Source: Arthrobacter sp. V1I9
Lineage (GTDB): Bacteria; Actinomycetota; Actinomycetes; Actinomycetales; Micrococcaceae
NCBI RefSeq assembly: GCF_030817075.1
Contig: NZ_JAUSYU010000001.1
Location: forward strand, 1 to 64,000
Reading direction: 5' to 3'
DNA: 64,000 bases
Part shown: positions 13,631 through 22,965 of the stretch, piece after piece
Numbering within the stretch: position 1 is the first letter of the stretch
How the letters are laid out: every line of letters starts with the position of its first letter
Position numbers and translations under genes: made by a program
The notes under the pieces: generated by a model
What the model saw: only the letters and a program-made list of their open reading frames with translations
Told to the model about the DNA's origin: nothing
The model's database searches: none

Positions 13631-15374
13631 TCAGCGGCGGCGGCGCCGGGACGACGTGCCGAAAACACCCCTCAGCAGTTCGCGTCCCAGCTGCGTTCCT
13701 ATGGACCTGGCCATGCTCTTCAACCCGCCTCCAAGGGCGCCGCCAAGAACGCCGCCGAAGTCGCCCATCATGCCGTCCCCCGGCTCCGGGCGGGTGGTGC
13801 GGGGTGCTTCTGCGCGGGCGCTGCCCGAACTCTGCCTGGTGGACGTTGGCTTGGGAGCAGGCCTGCTGCTGGGCCGGCCCAGGATCTCCTCTTCGATCCG
13901 CCGTGCCTCGGCATCAATGTCCGCACCGCCGGCGGTTCCGAAGCCTGAATCGCGTCCAGGAGCACCAGCGCCGGCGGGAACAGGCGGTTGGCCAGGCGCG
14001 GGCGGGTCCGGTGGGAGCCGCAGCCTTGCCGGTGAGCTTCTCGTACGCGGAGAGGTTGTCCACGGCGGTCCCGTACTTGCTGAGCAGGGCCGACCCGGCC
14101 ACGGTGCTTCGAACCAGGGCCTCGTCGCTGGGCCCCATCACGGATTCAGGGGCGCGCAGCCGGGTCAGGGCCACGGGGGTGGGCGCGCCCTTCTCGTTCA
14201 TGACGGTGATGACGGCTTCGCCAATGCCCGCGGACGTCAGCGTCTCTTCGAGGTCGTAGTCGCTCACCGGGAACGTGGAGACCGTCGCCTTGAGCGCCTT
14301 TGCGTCCTCCGGGGTGAACGCGCGCAGGGCATGCTGTACCCGGTTGGCGAGCTGGCCGAGGACGTCAGCCGGAACGTCCTTGGGGGTCTGGGTGACGAAG
14401 AAGATCCCCACACCCTTGGAGCGGATGAGCCGGATGGTGGTGGTGATGGCCTCAAGGAAGGCCTTGGAGGCGTCATTGAAAAGGAGGTGGGCCTCGTCGA
14501 GGAAGAACACCAGTTTGGGTTTGTCCAGGTCGCCGGCCTCGGGCAGGTCCTCGAACAGGTCGGCCAGCAGCCACATCAGGAAGGTGGAAAACAGCATGGG
14601 CTTGGTCTGCAGGGTGGGCAGTTCCAGGCAGGTGACCACGCCGCGCCCGTCCGGCGCGGTTCGCAGGAGCTCGGCGGTATCAAACTCCGGTTCGCCGAAG
14701 AACTTCTCCAGCCCCTGGGCCTCGAGGTTCACCAGTTCGCGCAGGATCACCCCGGCGGTGGCCTTGGACAACCCGCCGAGCTCCTCCAGCTGGTCCTTGC
14801 CTTCTGCCGAGGTCAGGAACTGGATGACCGCCCGGAGGTCCTTCAGGTCAATCAGCTCCAGGCCGTTTTTGTCGGCGAAATAGAACACGAGCTGCAGGCT
14901 GGATTCCTGCGTGTCGTTCAGCTCCATGATCCGCGCGAGCAGGATGGGGCCGAAGGACGTCACGGTGGCCCTGACCGGGATGCCGTTGCCGTCCCCGCCC
15001 AGTGCCAGGAACTCGACGGGGAAGGCTTTGCCCTGCCAGGCCTGGCCGATGCCTTCGGTGCGTGCCGCCAATTTCCCGCTGCCGGCGGCCGCAGTGGCCA
15101 GGCCTGAGAGATCGCCCTTGATGTCGGCCAGGAAGACCGGAACGCCCGCGGTGGACAGCTGTTCGGCCATCATGTGCAGCGTGACGGTTTTGCCGGTGCC
15201 GGTGGCGCCTGCCACCAGGCCGTGCCGGTTCATCATGGCCAGCGGCAGGCGGACCTGCGCCTCTTTATGGAGTTCACCGTCCACAATGGCGGCGCCCAGT
15301 TCGATGGCGGGCCCGTCCAGCGTGTACCCCTGCTGGATGGTGGCAAGCTTCTCTGCTGTGGTTTTGTTGGCCAT
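13631..15374 (-). CDS. HerA-like DUF853 ATPase, C-terminal tail frameshifted
   Basis: This is a FtsK/HerA-superfamily ATPase of the DUF853 type. Walker A is GATGTGKT at residues 56-63, Walker B is LVFFLDEAHLLF near 285-297, and a polar FFVTQTPKDVP motif follows. The ATPase core is complete. The frame being read stops at 13914 with an implausible Arg/Trp-rich tail. In the next frame the sequence continues as a typical family tail: IDAEARRIEEEILGRPSS, then MMGDFGGVLGGALGGGL and LGRELLRGVFG to a stop at 13631. One extra base in the GC-rich stretch about 14004-14012 explains this. The role of the family is uncertain; DNA or protein translocation is usually suggested. The GNAT gene lies 47 bases upstream in the same direction of reading. 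Confidence 0.85.
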
Positions 15375-15421
15375 GCCGCTAGCTTAGCGGCGGCAACGTC
15401 CAGCGGGCTGGGTAGGAAACG

Positions 15422-16024
15422 TCAGTTCGGCGGAACCTCGGGAAGCTCCTTGCTGAAGGCCAGGAACTTCAACGTCGCCGGGTCCGCGTCCAGATCGAAC
15501 TGCGGCTGGTAGCCGGTGGTGAGGTAAAGGTGCTTTGCCTCCGGTTGACGGGGACCGGTGGTGAGGTAGAGCCTGGTGTACCCTCGGCGGGCGGCGAGGG
15601 CTTCCAGCTCGGCCATGACCCGCTTTGCCAGACCGCGGCGGCGGTGGCCCGAGTGGGTCCAGATCCGCTTGAGTTCGGCGGTGCTGGCGTCGTAGCGGCG
15701 GAAGGCCCCACCGGCAATCGACTCGCCGTTTTCCTGGATCACCAGGAGCGCGCCACCCGGGCCCTCGAACTCGTCAGCCGGGTAGCGGTTCAGCTCCTCC
15801 GCCGCCGCTTTCCGTCCGAAGAGGTCACCATAGCGGGTGTCGTATTCGACGGCGAGTTCGTCCAGCAGCGGCTTGACCCGCGGATCGTGCATGGGGAGGT
15901 TCAGGACCGTCAGCGCCGCCGGATCAAGCGGCCGGCGCGTGACGGAGACGGGCTGGCGGTCAACATCCTGGGGTTGGCCTCCAATCCCAAGCGGTTGGCG
16001 CGCGAGGTCAGGTTCTGCAGTCAC
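15422..16024 (-). CDS. GNAT-family N-acetyltransferase
   Basis: The 200-residue protein has the GNAT acetyl-CoA-binding motif (THSGHRRRGLAKRVMAELEALA, about residues 121-142) and the C-terminal YLTTGYQPQF strand. Residues 1-30 form a low-complexity extension before LDPAALTVL. GTG at 16024 lies 3 bases after the stop of the flavoprotein gene, so the two are cotranscribed. Acetyltransferases accompany ABC transporters and flavin monooxygenases in Bacillus operons for S-modified cysteines (ytm, yxe), where acetylation precedes oxidative cleavage. A similar role here is inferred from context only. Confidence 0.85.
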   Translation of the reverse strand: MTAEPDLARQPLGIGGQPQDVDRQPVSVTRRPLDPAALTVLNLPMHDPRVKPLLDELAVEYDTRYGDLFGRKAAAEELNRYPADEFEGPGGALLVIQENGESIAGGAFRRYDASTAELKRIWTHSGHRRRGLAKRVMAELEALAARRGYTRLYLTTGPRQPEAKHLYLTTGYQPQFDLDADPATLKFLAFSKELPEVPPN

Positions 16025-16027
16025 GGT

Positions 16028-17998
16028 TCAATTCTTTCCGACGGCGGCTGGTTCTGTGGGCATGGTGGTGGACTCCTGGGCGGCGAGGTCACGGACAGCG
16101 GTAAGGATGTTCCGGGCCAGTGCATCGTTTTCGCGAAATGGCGCCGCGTTTGTGCCGGGGCGGGCGAAGGCTCCCGCGCCCCAGCCCGAGGTGGCGGGGC
16201 CGACTCCGAAGAGTGTCGGCTGCGGTCTTCCCTCGGCGCTGACCAGCTGGTGTTGGCTGGAGATCAGCAGCTTGCCCGTGGAATGGATCCCGTCGGCGGT
16301 CAGCAGTTGCTGCTCCGCGCCGAGGCCGTTCCGGTGCAGGGATTCGAGGACCGGGTTGACCGACCGTGCCACGGTGGGCGAAGGCAGTCGGGCTTCGATC
16401 AGGGCCTTCGCCGCCACAGAAGTGCCGGAACGCAGCGAGCCGGCATGGAACAAACCGGTGGACTCGTCTGCCGTCACTTCCACGTCCGGGCCGAGGAACT
16501 GCAGCAGCCCGGCACGGTGCAGTGCCAGCATCTGGCGGAGGCGGTGCGGGGGAGGCCCGGAGTCAACGAAGCTGAAGAACCCGTGCCACCAGCCGTGAAC
16601 CACCTGCTGGGACCGGGCATTGAGGCGCTCCGGCGGAACCACGCGCCCCACTTCCATGTACACGCCGAGCAGCGCAAGGAAAAGGGCGAGGGTTTCAGGG
16701 TGGTCGGGGCTGTCCCGCAGGGCGAGATCGTGCTCGATGTGCTCCACCACCGCATCCTGTACGTCCTGATGCCCGGCAAAGCGGCGGCCCGTGAAGGGCC
16801 GGTCCAGCCGCTCCAGGTCAAGGTGCAGGGCGGCGTCCGGCACGGCCGCGGCCACGAGTTCCTCGCGGGCGGCGCTGTACCAGTCCAGGTCCGAGTAGCG
16901 GGCGGCGAATTCGTCCCAGCCCATCGCGGCCCGGGCCGGGCTGCCGGTCAGCAGCTCACGGTAGTAGCCGTAGCCGGCCTCCTTCGCGATCAGCGGCCAC
17001 AGATGGCCGCGGAAATCCAGTTCCCCGTGCCGTTCCAGCAGGGCGCCCACGCTGTTGGGGGTTAAGAAGCGCAGCGGCCCCGGCGCCTCACCCCGGAGGG
17101 TGGCCGAGATCTTCGAGTGGTACGGCACTCCCCGGCGCGAACCTGCCCAAAGCCTCGGCTCCCTGCCGGACGCAAGGTACCGCAGGCCGCCGTCGTGCGT
17201 TTCAACGAAGCGTCCGCCGCGTCCTTCCATCAGGAGGACCAGGAGGTCAATGAAGGCAAGGCCCATACCGGAAACGATCACGTCCTGCCCCGGGGCGATG
17301 GGTGAGTAGTCGACGTCGGTGGTGTAGCTGGGTGCCGCGTGGTAGCCGCCGTGCCGCTCGGCGAAACCGGCCCAGGCCGCTGAGGCGGCGTCAGGGCGGG
17401 AGTCAGTGTGGCCCAGGGCGGTCACCACGACGTCAGCCTGCAGGGCCCGGCCGCTGGCCAGTTCGACGATGTGTTGGCCCGGAGGCAAGGGACCGGCAGG
17501 GGAAGCCTCGTCATTTGTCCGGCTGACAGCAGCGGCCGTGGTCCGGTGGACGGTGACGCTCCGGCCGAGGGAGCTGGCAGTGCGGCGGAAGAACCACTCA
17601 AGGTACTGGCTCTGCAGCTGGCGCGTGGGAAAGGTGACGCCGGTGAGGGACCGGAGCTGATCGTACAAGGAGCGGGGGAAGTCCGGCACGTCGGTGATGG
17701 AGCCGTCCACCACTCCCGCGGCCCAGTCAACCAGGTTCGGGCCATGGCTCGCTGGTCCCTCGCAGGCCACCGACTCATCAGTGAACATGGTGATGTCCAC
17801 GGCGGTGGAATTCAGCAGGAGGCCCGGATCCTGGTCGTAGCGCCAGATACGGCCGGAACCCGGGACGTGCGGCTCTATGACGTGGATCTCCAGCGGCCCG
17901 CTGAAGACCTCGCGACGGTTTGCGGCAATCCGCTCGAGGACGCCGGCCGTGCGGGGTCCGCCGCCCACGAAGACGACGGCCGGGATGTGCGCTGGCAT
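16028..17998 (-). CDS. FAD/NAD(P)-binding flavoprotein
   Basis: This 656-residue protein belongs to the FAD/NAD(P)-binding family PF13454. The N-terminal dinucleotide fold begins VVFVGGGPRTAGVLERIA (residues 8-25). A second nucleotide-binding segment appears at DVIVSGMGLAFIDLLVLL (about residues 240-257), and GVGPATSGWGAGAFARPG lies near the C-terminus. Members often sit beside transport and monooxygenase genes, but the reaction is not established. It is transcribed away from the ABC operon across a 262-base gap and is coupled to the GNAT gene. ATG at 17998 has a GGAG-like site (GGGGCTCCTGGTGG on the plus strand). Confidence 0.83.
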   Translation of the reverse strand: MPAHIPAVVFVGGGPRTAGVLERIAANRREVFSGPLEIHVIEPHVPGSGRIWRYDQDPGLLLNSTAVDITMFTDESVACEGPASHGPNLVDWAAGVVDGSITDVPDFPRSLYDQLRSLTGVTFPTRQLQSQYLEWFFRRTASSLGRSVTVHRTTAAAVSRTNDEASPAGPLPPGQHIVELASGRALQADVVVTALGHTDSRPDAASAAWAGFAERHGGYHAAPSYTTDVDYSPIAPGQDVIVSGMGLAFIDLLVLLMEGRGGRFVETHDGGLRYLASGREPRLWAGSRRGVPYHSKISATLRGEAPGPLRFLTPNSVGALLERHGELDFRGHLWPLIAKEAGYGYYRELLTGSPARAAMGWDEFAARYSDLDWYSAAREELVAAAVPDAALHLDLERLDRPFTGRRFAGHQDVQDAVVEHIEHDLALRDSPDHPETLALFLALLGVYMEVGRVVPPERLNARSQQVVHGWWHGFFSFVDSGPPPHRLRQMLALHRAGLLQFLGPDVEVTADESTGLFHAGSLRSGTSVAAKALIEARLPSPTVARSVNPVLESLHRNGLGAEQQLLTADGIHSTGKLLISSQHQLVSAEGRPQPTLFGVGPATSGWGAGAFARPGTNAAPFRENDALARNILTAVRDLAAQESTTMPTEPAAVGKN

Positions 17999-18079
17999 GG
18001 GGGCTCCTGGTGGCGGCGGTAGGGGGCGGCTGGAGTGCCATGCTAGGCAGCGTTTCCGGCGGCGGTCGAGCGCGTTGTC

Positions 18080-18098
18080 ACGCCCGTTAATTGGGCGT
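18080..18098. promoter_or_regulatory. dyad in the divergent promoter region
   Basis: ACGCCC (18080-18085) and GGGCGT (18093-18098) are inverted repeats around GTTAATT. They lie between the divergent flavoprotein and ABC-permease genes, where a shared operator would be expected. No regulator gene in the cluster is intact, so the binder is unknown. Confidence 0.4.
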
Positions 18099-18260
18099 CA
18101 CATCCCGTCAAAGGACGCAAAAAACCGACTCATGACGCAGTGCGAACTCCGGTGAAGTTATGCAACCTGCTGCCTTGCTGGGCCCTTCCGGCCGGTCCTA
18201 GATTTGCAGCCAGTTACCGGGGCAACCAGCTCCGGCCCAACCAGTGAAGCGAGGTGGCGC

Positions 18261-19343
18261 ATGAGTTCGGCAGCAACTACGGCGGCGCAGTCAACACAAT
18301 CAGCAACAGCACAGACAGCACAGACAGCACATCCGGCTGCCGGGCTGGCGCCGGACGCCACTGCAGCGGCGGCGGCTTTCGGGTCGGCCGGGGTTCCGCC
18401 GGAGGACGGGACGGCGCGGGTGGCCACCGATTACTCCGCTTACCGCGTGGTGGCCGCAAAGCATCCCAGGCGCTGGGTGGGTACCGCAGTGGTGGCGCTT
18501 GGCGTCCTTGCCGTCGCCTGGTCCCTGGCCACCAACCCCCGCTGGGAGTGGGGGGTCGTAGCGCAGTGGTTCACCGCCCAGTCCGTCATCAACGGGCTGA
18601 TCGAGACCCTGAAGCTGACCGCGATATCCGGCATCCTCGGCTTCGTGCTGGGCTTCATCCTGGCGCTGATGCGGCTGTCCGCCTCGCCGCTGCTGGTCTC
18701 CGTTTCCTGGACGTTCTCCTGGATCTTCCGGTCCACACCGCTGCTGGTCCAGATGCTGCTCTGGTACAACCTGGGGTACCTGTACGAAAAAATCATCCTG
18801 GGCATCCCGTTCACCGACGTCCGGTTCTTCGAGGTGCAGACCACCACGCTGATCAGCCAGTTCGCTGCAGCTGTGCTGGGCCTGACCCTGAACCAGGCCG
18901 CGTATTCCGCGGAGATCATCCGGGGCGGCATCCTTTCCGTGGACCAGGGCCAGCTTGAGGCCGCCGCTGCGCTGGGCATCCCGGCCTGGCGGAGGTCCAC
19001 CCGCATCGTCCTGCCGCAGGCCATGCGGGCCATCCTGCCTACCGCCTTCAACGAGATCATCGGCCTGGTCAAAGGCACGTCCATTGTGTACGTCCTGGCC
19101 TACTCCGAGCTGTTCTACACCGTGCAGGTCATCTACAACCGCACCCAGCAGGTCCTCCCGCTGCTCCTCGTGGCAACCCTCTGGTACGTGGTGATCACCT
19201 CCGTGCTCAGCGTCTTCCAGTACTACATCGAACGGCACTACTCCAAGGGCGCGGTGCGTAACCTGCCACTGACGCCCTTGCAGAAGGCCCGCAAATTCTT
19301 CGCCGCCCACGCCGTGGTCAACAACGCAGGGAACGCCCGATGA
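18261..19343 (+). CDS. amino-acid ABC transporter, permease
   Basis: This polar-amino-acid (HisM/GlnP-type) permease has an Ala/Thr-rich N-terminal tail of about 65 residues and then several membrane helices. The family EAA loop that docks the ATPase is visible as [20 protein letters not shown], followed by [15 protein letters not shown] at 18261 ([10 protein letters not shown]) was chosen over an earlier TTG at 18204 because GCGAGG precedes it. It is the first gene of a plus-strand operon, and its stop overlaps the ATPase start by 4 bases (ATGA). The substrate cannot be told from the sequence. Confidence 0.92.
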   Translation: MSSAATTAAQSTQSATAQTAQTAHPAAGLAPDATAAAAAFGSAGVPPEDGTARVATDYSAYRVVAAKHPRRWVGTAVVALGVLAVAWSLATNPRWEWGVVAQWFTAQSVINGLIETLKLTAISGILGFVLGFILALMRLSASPLLVSVSWTFSWIFRSTPLLVQMLLWYNLGYLYEKIILGIPFTDVRFFEVQTTTLISQFAAAVLGLTLNQAAYSAEIIRGGILSVDQGQLEAAAALGIPAWRRSTRIVLPQAMRAILPTAFNEIIGLVKGTSIVYVLAYSELFYTVQVIYNRTQQVLPLLLVATLWYVVITSVLSVFQYYIERHYSKGAVRNLPLTPLQKARKFFAAHAVVNNAGNAR

Positions 19344-20182
19344 GCACCGCAACCACAACTGCCGAAGCACCGGCAACCACTGCTGCCACCCGCGGCCTGG
19401 TGGAAATCACCAAGGTCCACAAATCCTTCGGTGCCAACGAGGTGCTCAAGGGCGTCAGCGTCACCGTCGAGCCCGGCGGCGTGGCCGTCATCGTGGGCCC
19501 CTCCGGCTCCGGCAAGTCCACCCTCCTGCGCACCATCAACCACCTGGAAAAGGTGGACAGCGGCCACATCGCCATTGACGGCAAGCTGGTGGGCTACGAA
19601 GTCCGGGGCCGGAAGCTGCATGAGCTGCGGGAGAAGGAGATTCTTCGGCAGCGCACCGACATCGGGATGGTGTTCCAGAATTTCAACCTGTTCCCGCACC
19701 TCACCGCACTCGAAAACGTGGCCGAAGCTCCCGTCGTCGCCCTGCAACCCGGCAAAGGGCGCCGCACCAAGGAAGAAGCGCGGCGCCGCGGCCTGGAGCT
19801 GCTGGACCGGGTGGGCCTGAAGGACCGTGCCGGCGCCTACCCCCGCCAGCTCTCCGGCGGCCAGCAGCAGCGCGTGGCCATAGCCCGTGCCCTGGCGCTT
19901 GACCCCAAGATCCTGCTGTTCGACGAACCCACCTCGGCCCTGGACCCGGAACTGGTCAACGAAGTGCTGGACGTCATCCGTGAACTTGCGACATCCGGTA
20001 CCACGCTGATCATCGTCACCCACGAGATGGGCTTCGCCCGCGACGTGGCGGACACCGTGGTGTTTATGGACCAGGGGCAGATCGTGGAGCAGGGTACCCC
20101 CGAGCAGATTTTTACCAACCCGCAGGAACCGCGCACCCGGAGCTTCCTCTCCAAAGTGCTCGAGCCGGCTTTCAACATCTAA
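19340..20182 (+). CDS. amino-acid ABC transporter, ATP-binding protein
   Basis: This 280-residue ABC ATPase of the GlnQ/HisP class energises the adjacent permease. Walker A is GPSGSGKST (residues 53-61), the Q-loop region is MVFQNFNLF, the signature is [15 protein letters not shown], Walker B is [14 protein letters not shown], and the switch His is in [10 protein letters not shown]. The C-terminal [13 protein letters not shown] is typical of the family. The start overlaps the permease stop by 4 bases, and the binding-protein gene follows after 12 bases with an AAAGGA ribosome site. Confidence 0.96.
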   Translation: MSTATTTAEAPATTAATRGLVEITKVHKSFGANEVLKGVSVTVEPGGVAVIVGPSGSGKSTLLRTINHLEKVDSGHIAIDGKLVGYEVRGRKLHELREKEILRQRTDIGMVFQNFNLFPHLTALENVAEAPVVALQPGKGRRTKEEARRRGLELLDRVGLKDRAGAYPRQLSGGQQQRVAIARALALDPKILLFDEPTSALDPELVNEVLDVIRELATSGTTLIIVTHEMGFARDVADTVVFMDQGQIVEQGTPEQIFTNPQEPRTRSFLSKVLEPAFNI

Positions 20183-20194
20183 AGGATTCATCCC

Positions 20195-21244
20195 ATGGCA
20201 TTTCCCACCGGCCCTTCGAGCCGCCCCCGCCGCACGCGTCTACTGGCGGCGCTGCCCGCCGTCGTCCTGCTGGCCGCAGCCGGCCTGTCCGCCTGCGCGG
20301 ATCCCGGCGCAACAGCCGCCGGCACCTCCATCGGAGGAGCGCAGACGACGGCGGCACGCAACGGCGTCGTGTACAACACCTCCCCCGACCAGCAGCGCCT
20401 CCGCGCGGAGAAGGACGCAGCGCTCGCCGCCAAGGTTCCCGAACTGATCGGCAAGGACGGCAAACTGACCGTTGCCACCACGGCGGGTTCCATCCCGCTG
20501 TCCTTCCATGCCACTGATGACAAGACGCCCATCGGCTCCGAGCTGGACATCGCCCAGCTGGTGGCGGACAAGCTGGGCCTGGAGCTGGACGTCCAGGTGA
20601 CGTCCTGGGAGAACTGGCCGCTGAAGACCCAGTCGGGCGACTTCGAGGCGGTGTTTTCCAACGTGGGCGTGAACAAGGACCGGGTGAAGCTGTTCGACTT
20701 CGCCAGCTACCGGGCGGCGTTTATGGGCTTTGAGGCCAAGAAGTCGGCCAGCTACGACATCAAGGGCGCCGATGACATCTCCGGGCTGAAGGTGTCCGTG
20801 GGGTCTGGGACCAACCAGGAGAAGATCCTGCTGGCGTGGAACAAGGAGCTGGAAAGCAAGGGCAAGGCGCCGGCCACCCTGCAGTACTACTCCTCTGACG
20901 CCGACACCATCCTGGCGCTGTCCTCGGGACGCACCGACCTTAACATCGCGCCCTACCCGTCCACCGTCTACCGCGAAAACACCCGGGACGACCTGAAAGT
21001 GGTGGGCAAGATCAACGCGGGGTGGCCGTCCGAAACCCTCGTGGCTGCCACGACCTTGCGGGGCAACGGGCTGGCGCCGGTGATCACGGAGGCCCTGAAT
21101 GCCGCCATCAAGGACGGCTCCTACGCAGAGGTGCTGGAGCGCTGGGGCCTGTCCGAGGAAGCACTGCCGGACTCCAAAACCATCACCGAGGAGAACTTCG
21201 CCGCCACCCAGGCTGCTCCCACGAAGAATGAGAAATCCCGATGA
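20195..21244 (+). CDS. amino-acid ABC transporter, substrate-binding lipoprotein
   Basis: The 349-residue family-3 periplasmic-type binding protein begins with a Sec signal and a lipobox (LSAC, Cys about residue 33), so it is a membrane-tethered lipoprotein. The fold is the usual two-lobe type (KLTVATTAGSIPLSFHA, IGSELDIAQLVADKLGLELDV, VSVGSGTNQEKILL). The binding protein encoded at 26228-27208 is a clear paralogue, sharing IGSEVDIA, FDFATYR and VGSGTNQE. The stop overlaps the next start (ATGA), so the DUF1684 gene is translationally coupled to it. Confidence 0.93.
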   Translation: MAFPTGPSSRPRRTRLLAALPAVVLLAAAGLSACADPGATAAGTSIGGAQTTAARNGVVYNTSPDQQRLRAEKDAALAAKVPELIGKDGKLTVATTAGSIPLSFHATDDKTPIGSELDIAQLVADKLGLELDVQVTSWENWPLKTQSGDFEAVFSNVGVNKDRVKLFDFASYRAAFMGFEAKKSASYDIKGADDISGLKVSVGSGTNQEKILLAWNKELESKGKAPATLQYYSSDADTILALSSGRTDLNIAPYPSTVYRENTRDDLKVVGKINAGWPSETLVAATTLRGNGLAPVITEALNAAIKDGSYAEVLERWGLSEEALPDSKTITEENFAATQAAPTKNEKSR

Positions 21245-21870
21245 AAGCGACTACAGCCAAGCCCACTGAAACCGCGCTTGGCTCCTTTGACGTTGAATGG
21301 CAGGAATGGCATTCGGCCCATGAACGCCACCGCGCCCACCCCCACGGCTTCCTTGCCGTCACCCACCTGCACTGGTTGATTGCCGAACCTGCCGCCCTGG
21401 ACGGTGTGCCCGGAACCTGGAGCGCCATCAATGACGTTGTCACCGTGGTCCTGGAGCCCGGCGAGGTTCTGAAACTGGAGGGGCAGGTCCTGCCGGTGGG
21501 GGAAACGGTCATCGGCCCAATCGCCGAGCGCGGCGGCCTGAACCTCACCTCCGGCGACACCGTCATTGAGCTGGCCAAGCGCGGCGGCGAGTACATCGTG
21601 CGGCCGCGGAACCCGGGGAACGCATTGCTGCGCGCCTACCAAGGCACCCCGGCCTACTCGCCGGACGTTGCGTACGCCCTCCGTGGAACATATGTGCCGT
21701 TCGAGACGCCGCGCCCCACCACGGAGGGTGTCGCCGTCGAAGGCATCCAGCATGTCTACGAGGCACCCGGCGAAATCCGCTTCAAGCTGGCCGGCCAGGA
21801 GCTGGCACTGACAGCGTTCAACGGCCATGCACCCGGGTCACTCTCCTACGATCGTCAGGACCAGCAGTGA
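21241..21870 (+). CDS. DUF1684 protein, apparently shortened at the C-terminus
   Basis: The 209-residue protein matches the N-terminal two thirds of DUF1684: WQEWHSAHERHRAHPHGFLAV at the start, then a beta-rich core with VRPRNPGNALLRAYQG. Family members, as I know them, continue after LTAFNG..PGSL for another 60-70 residues and end with a conserved NLPCAY...CPLPPxEN segment. Here the protein stops as PGSLSYDRQDQQ. No other frame downstream supplies the missing part, so this is a deletion rather than a frameshift. Both ends overlap neighbouring genes by 4 bases. DUF1684 function is unknown, and its place in this operon suggests a role with the monooxygenases. Confidence 0.8.
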   Translation: MKATTAKPTETALGSFDVEWQEWHSAHERHRAHPHGFLAVTHLHWLIAEPAALDGVPGTWSAINDVVTVVLEPGEVLKLEGQVLPVGETVIGPIAERGGLNLTSGDTVIELAKRGGEYIVRPRNPGNALLRAYQGTPAYSPDVAYALRGTYVPFETPRPTTEGVAVEGIQHVYEAPGEIRFKLAGQELALTAFNGHAPGSLSYDRQDQQ

Positions 21871-22955
21871 GCACAACGGAAAAGAACACCTCAGAAGCGC
21901 GACCGGCTGGATTCCTGGCAATCGAGCTCGACGGGGCCGGATGGAACGGCGGGGACTTCGCAACACTCGCCGAAGCCGTCCTCGCCGCCGAATCCGCGGG
22001 GTTCCACGTGGCCACGTTTACGGACTCACCGCTTCCGGGCCGGGCCAACGCCCTGCAGCGCGCAGCCTACGCCGGGCCGGTGACCCGGACCATCGCCCTG
22101 GTCCCCGAGGTGGACACGGTCTACACCGAGCCGTTCCACGTCTCCACCCAGCTCGCCAGCCTCGACTACGTCTCCGGCGGACGGGCCGGGTGGATCGCAA
22201 CCGCAGCGGAATCACCCGAGGCGGCAGCCGCCGTCGGGCGTTCTTCCGTCAGCGGCACTGCGCTTGCTCAGGAAGCCGCCGCGTCAATTGAGGTGTCACG
22301 CCGGCTCTGGGACTCCTGGGAGGACGACGCCGTCATCCGCGACGTCGCCACCGGCCGGTACATCGACGTGGACAAGCTGCACTACGTCGATTTTGAGACC
22401 CCCGCCGATTTCCCCGGCGGCTATTCAGTCAAGGGACCGTCCATCATTCCAAGGCCCCTGCAGGGGCAGCCGCCGGTGCTTGCCGCGTCGTCATTGGTGG
22501 GCCACGGGCAGGTTTTGGCGAACGACGTGGATGCCGTGCTCGTCACCGCACCGACGCCCGAATTGCTCGCCGCCGAAGTCAGGGATGTCCGAAGCCGCCT
22601 TGGTGCGTCCGTGGCGATCATCGCCGAGCTCGACGTCGTGCTTGATGCCCGCGGGCAGGCTGCCGCAGAGCGCGTGGCCACTTCGGAACGTGGCCGCGCC
22701 CAGTACGCCGGCACTGCAGCCGGCCTCACGGACCTCCTCGAATCGCTGCTGGCGGAGGCCGACGGCGTCCGTCTCCACCCGGCGTCGCTCGCCTTGGAGC
22801 TGGACGAGCTTAGCCGGCTGGTCCTTCCCGAGCTTCGGCGCCGGGGCGCCCTCCGGCCGCCGGTGCAGGACGGCACCTTCCGCGACCTGCTGGGACTGAC
22901 GCGCCCGGCCAGCCGCCACGCAGACTCAGCCGCGGCCGCAGCCGCCGGAAACTAA
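21867..22955 (+). CDS. LLM-class flavin-dependent monooxygenase
   Basis: The 362-residue luciferase-like (TIM-barrel) monooxygenase would use FMNH2 and oxygen supplied by a separate reductase. The family start FLAIELDGAGWN and the STQLASLDYVSGGRAGWIATA segment are typical of the NtaA/SnaA/DszA group, which acts on chelators, sulfur compounds and related substrates. GTG at 21867 overlaps the previous stop by 4 bases. The C-terminus is Ala-rich and variable. The partner monooxygenase gene begins 10 bases downstream. The substrate is not known. Confidence 0.88.
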   Translation: MSTTEKNTSEARPAGFLAIELDGAGWNGGDFATLAEAVLAAESAGFHVATFTDSPLPGRANALQRAAYAGPVTRTIALVPEVDTVYTEPFHVSTQLASLDYVSGGRAGWIATAAESPEAAAAVGRSSVSGTALAQEAAASIEVSRRLWDSWEDDAVIRDVATGRYIDVDKLHYVDFETPADFPGGYSVKGPSIIPRPLQGQPPVLAASSLVGHGQVLANDVDAVLVTAPTPELLAAEVRDVRSRLGASVAIIAELDVVLDARGQAAAERVATSERGRAQYAGTAAGLTDLLESLLAEADGVRLHPASLALELDELSRLVLPELRRRGALRPPVQDGTFRDLLGLTRPASRHADSAAAAAAGN

Positions 22956-22965
22956 GGGGAAGACC

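Noticed and set aside
18023..18260. A SAM or other riboswitch upstream of the ABC operon
   Set aside because: I searched by eye for conserved cores of known sulfur-related riboswitches and found only a short dyad.
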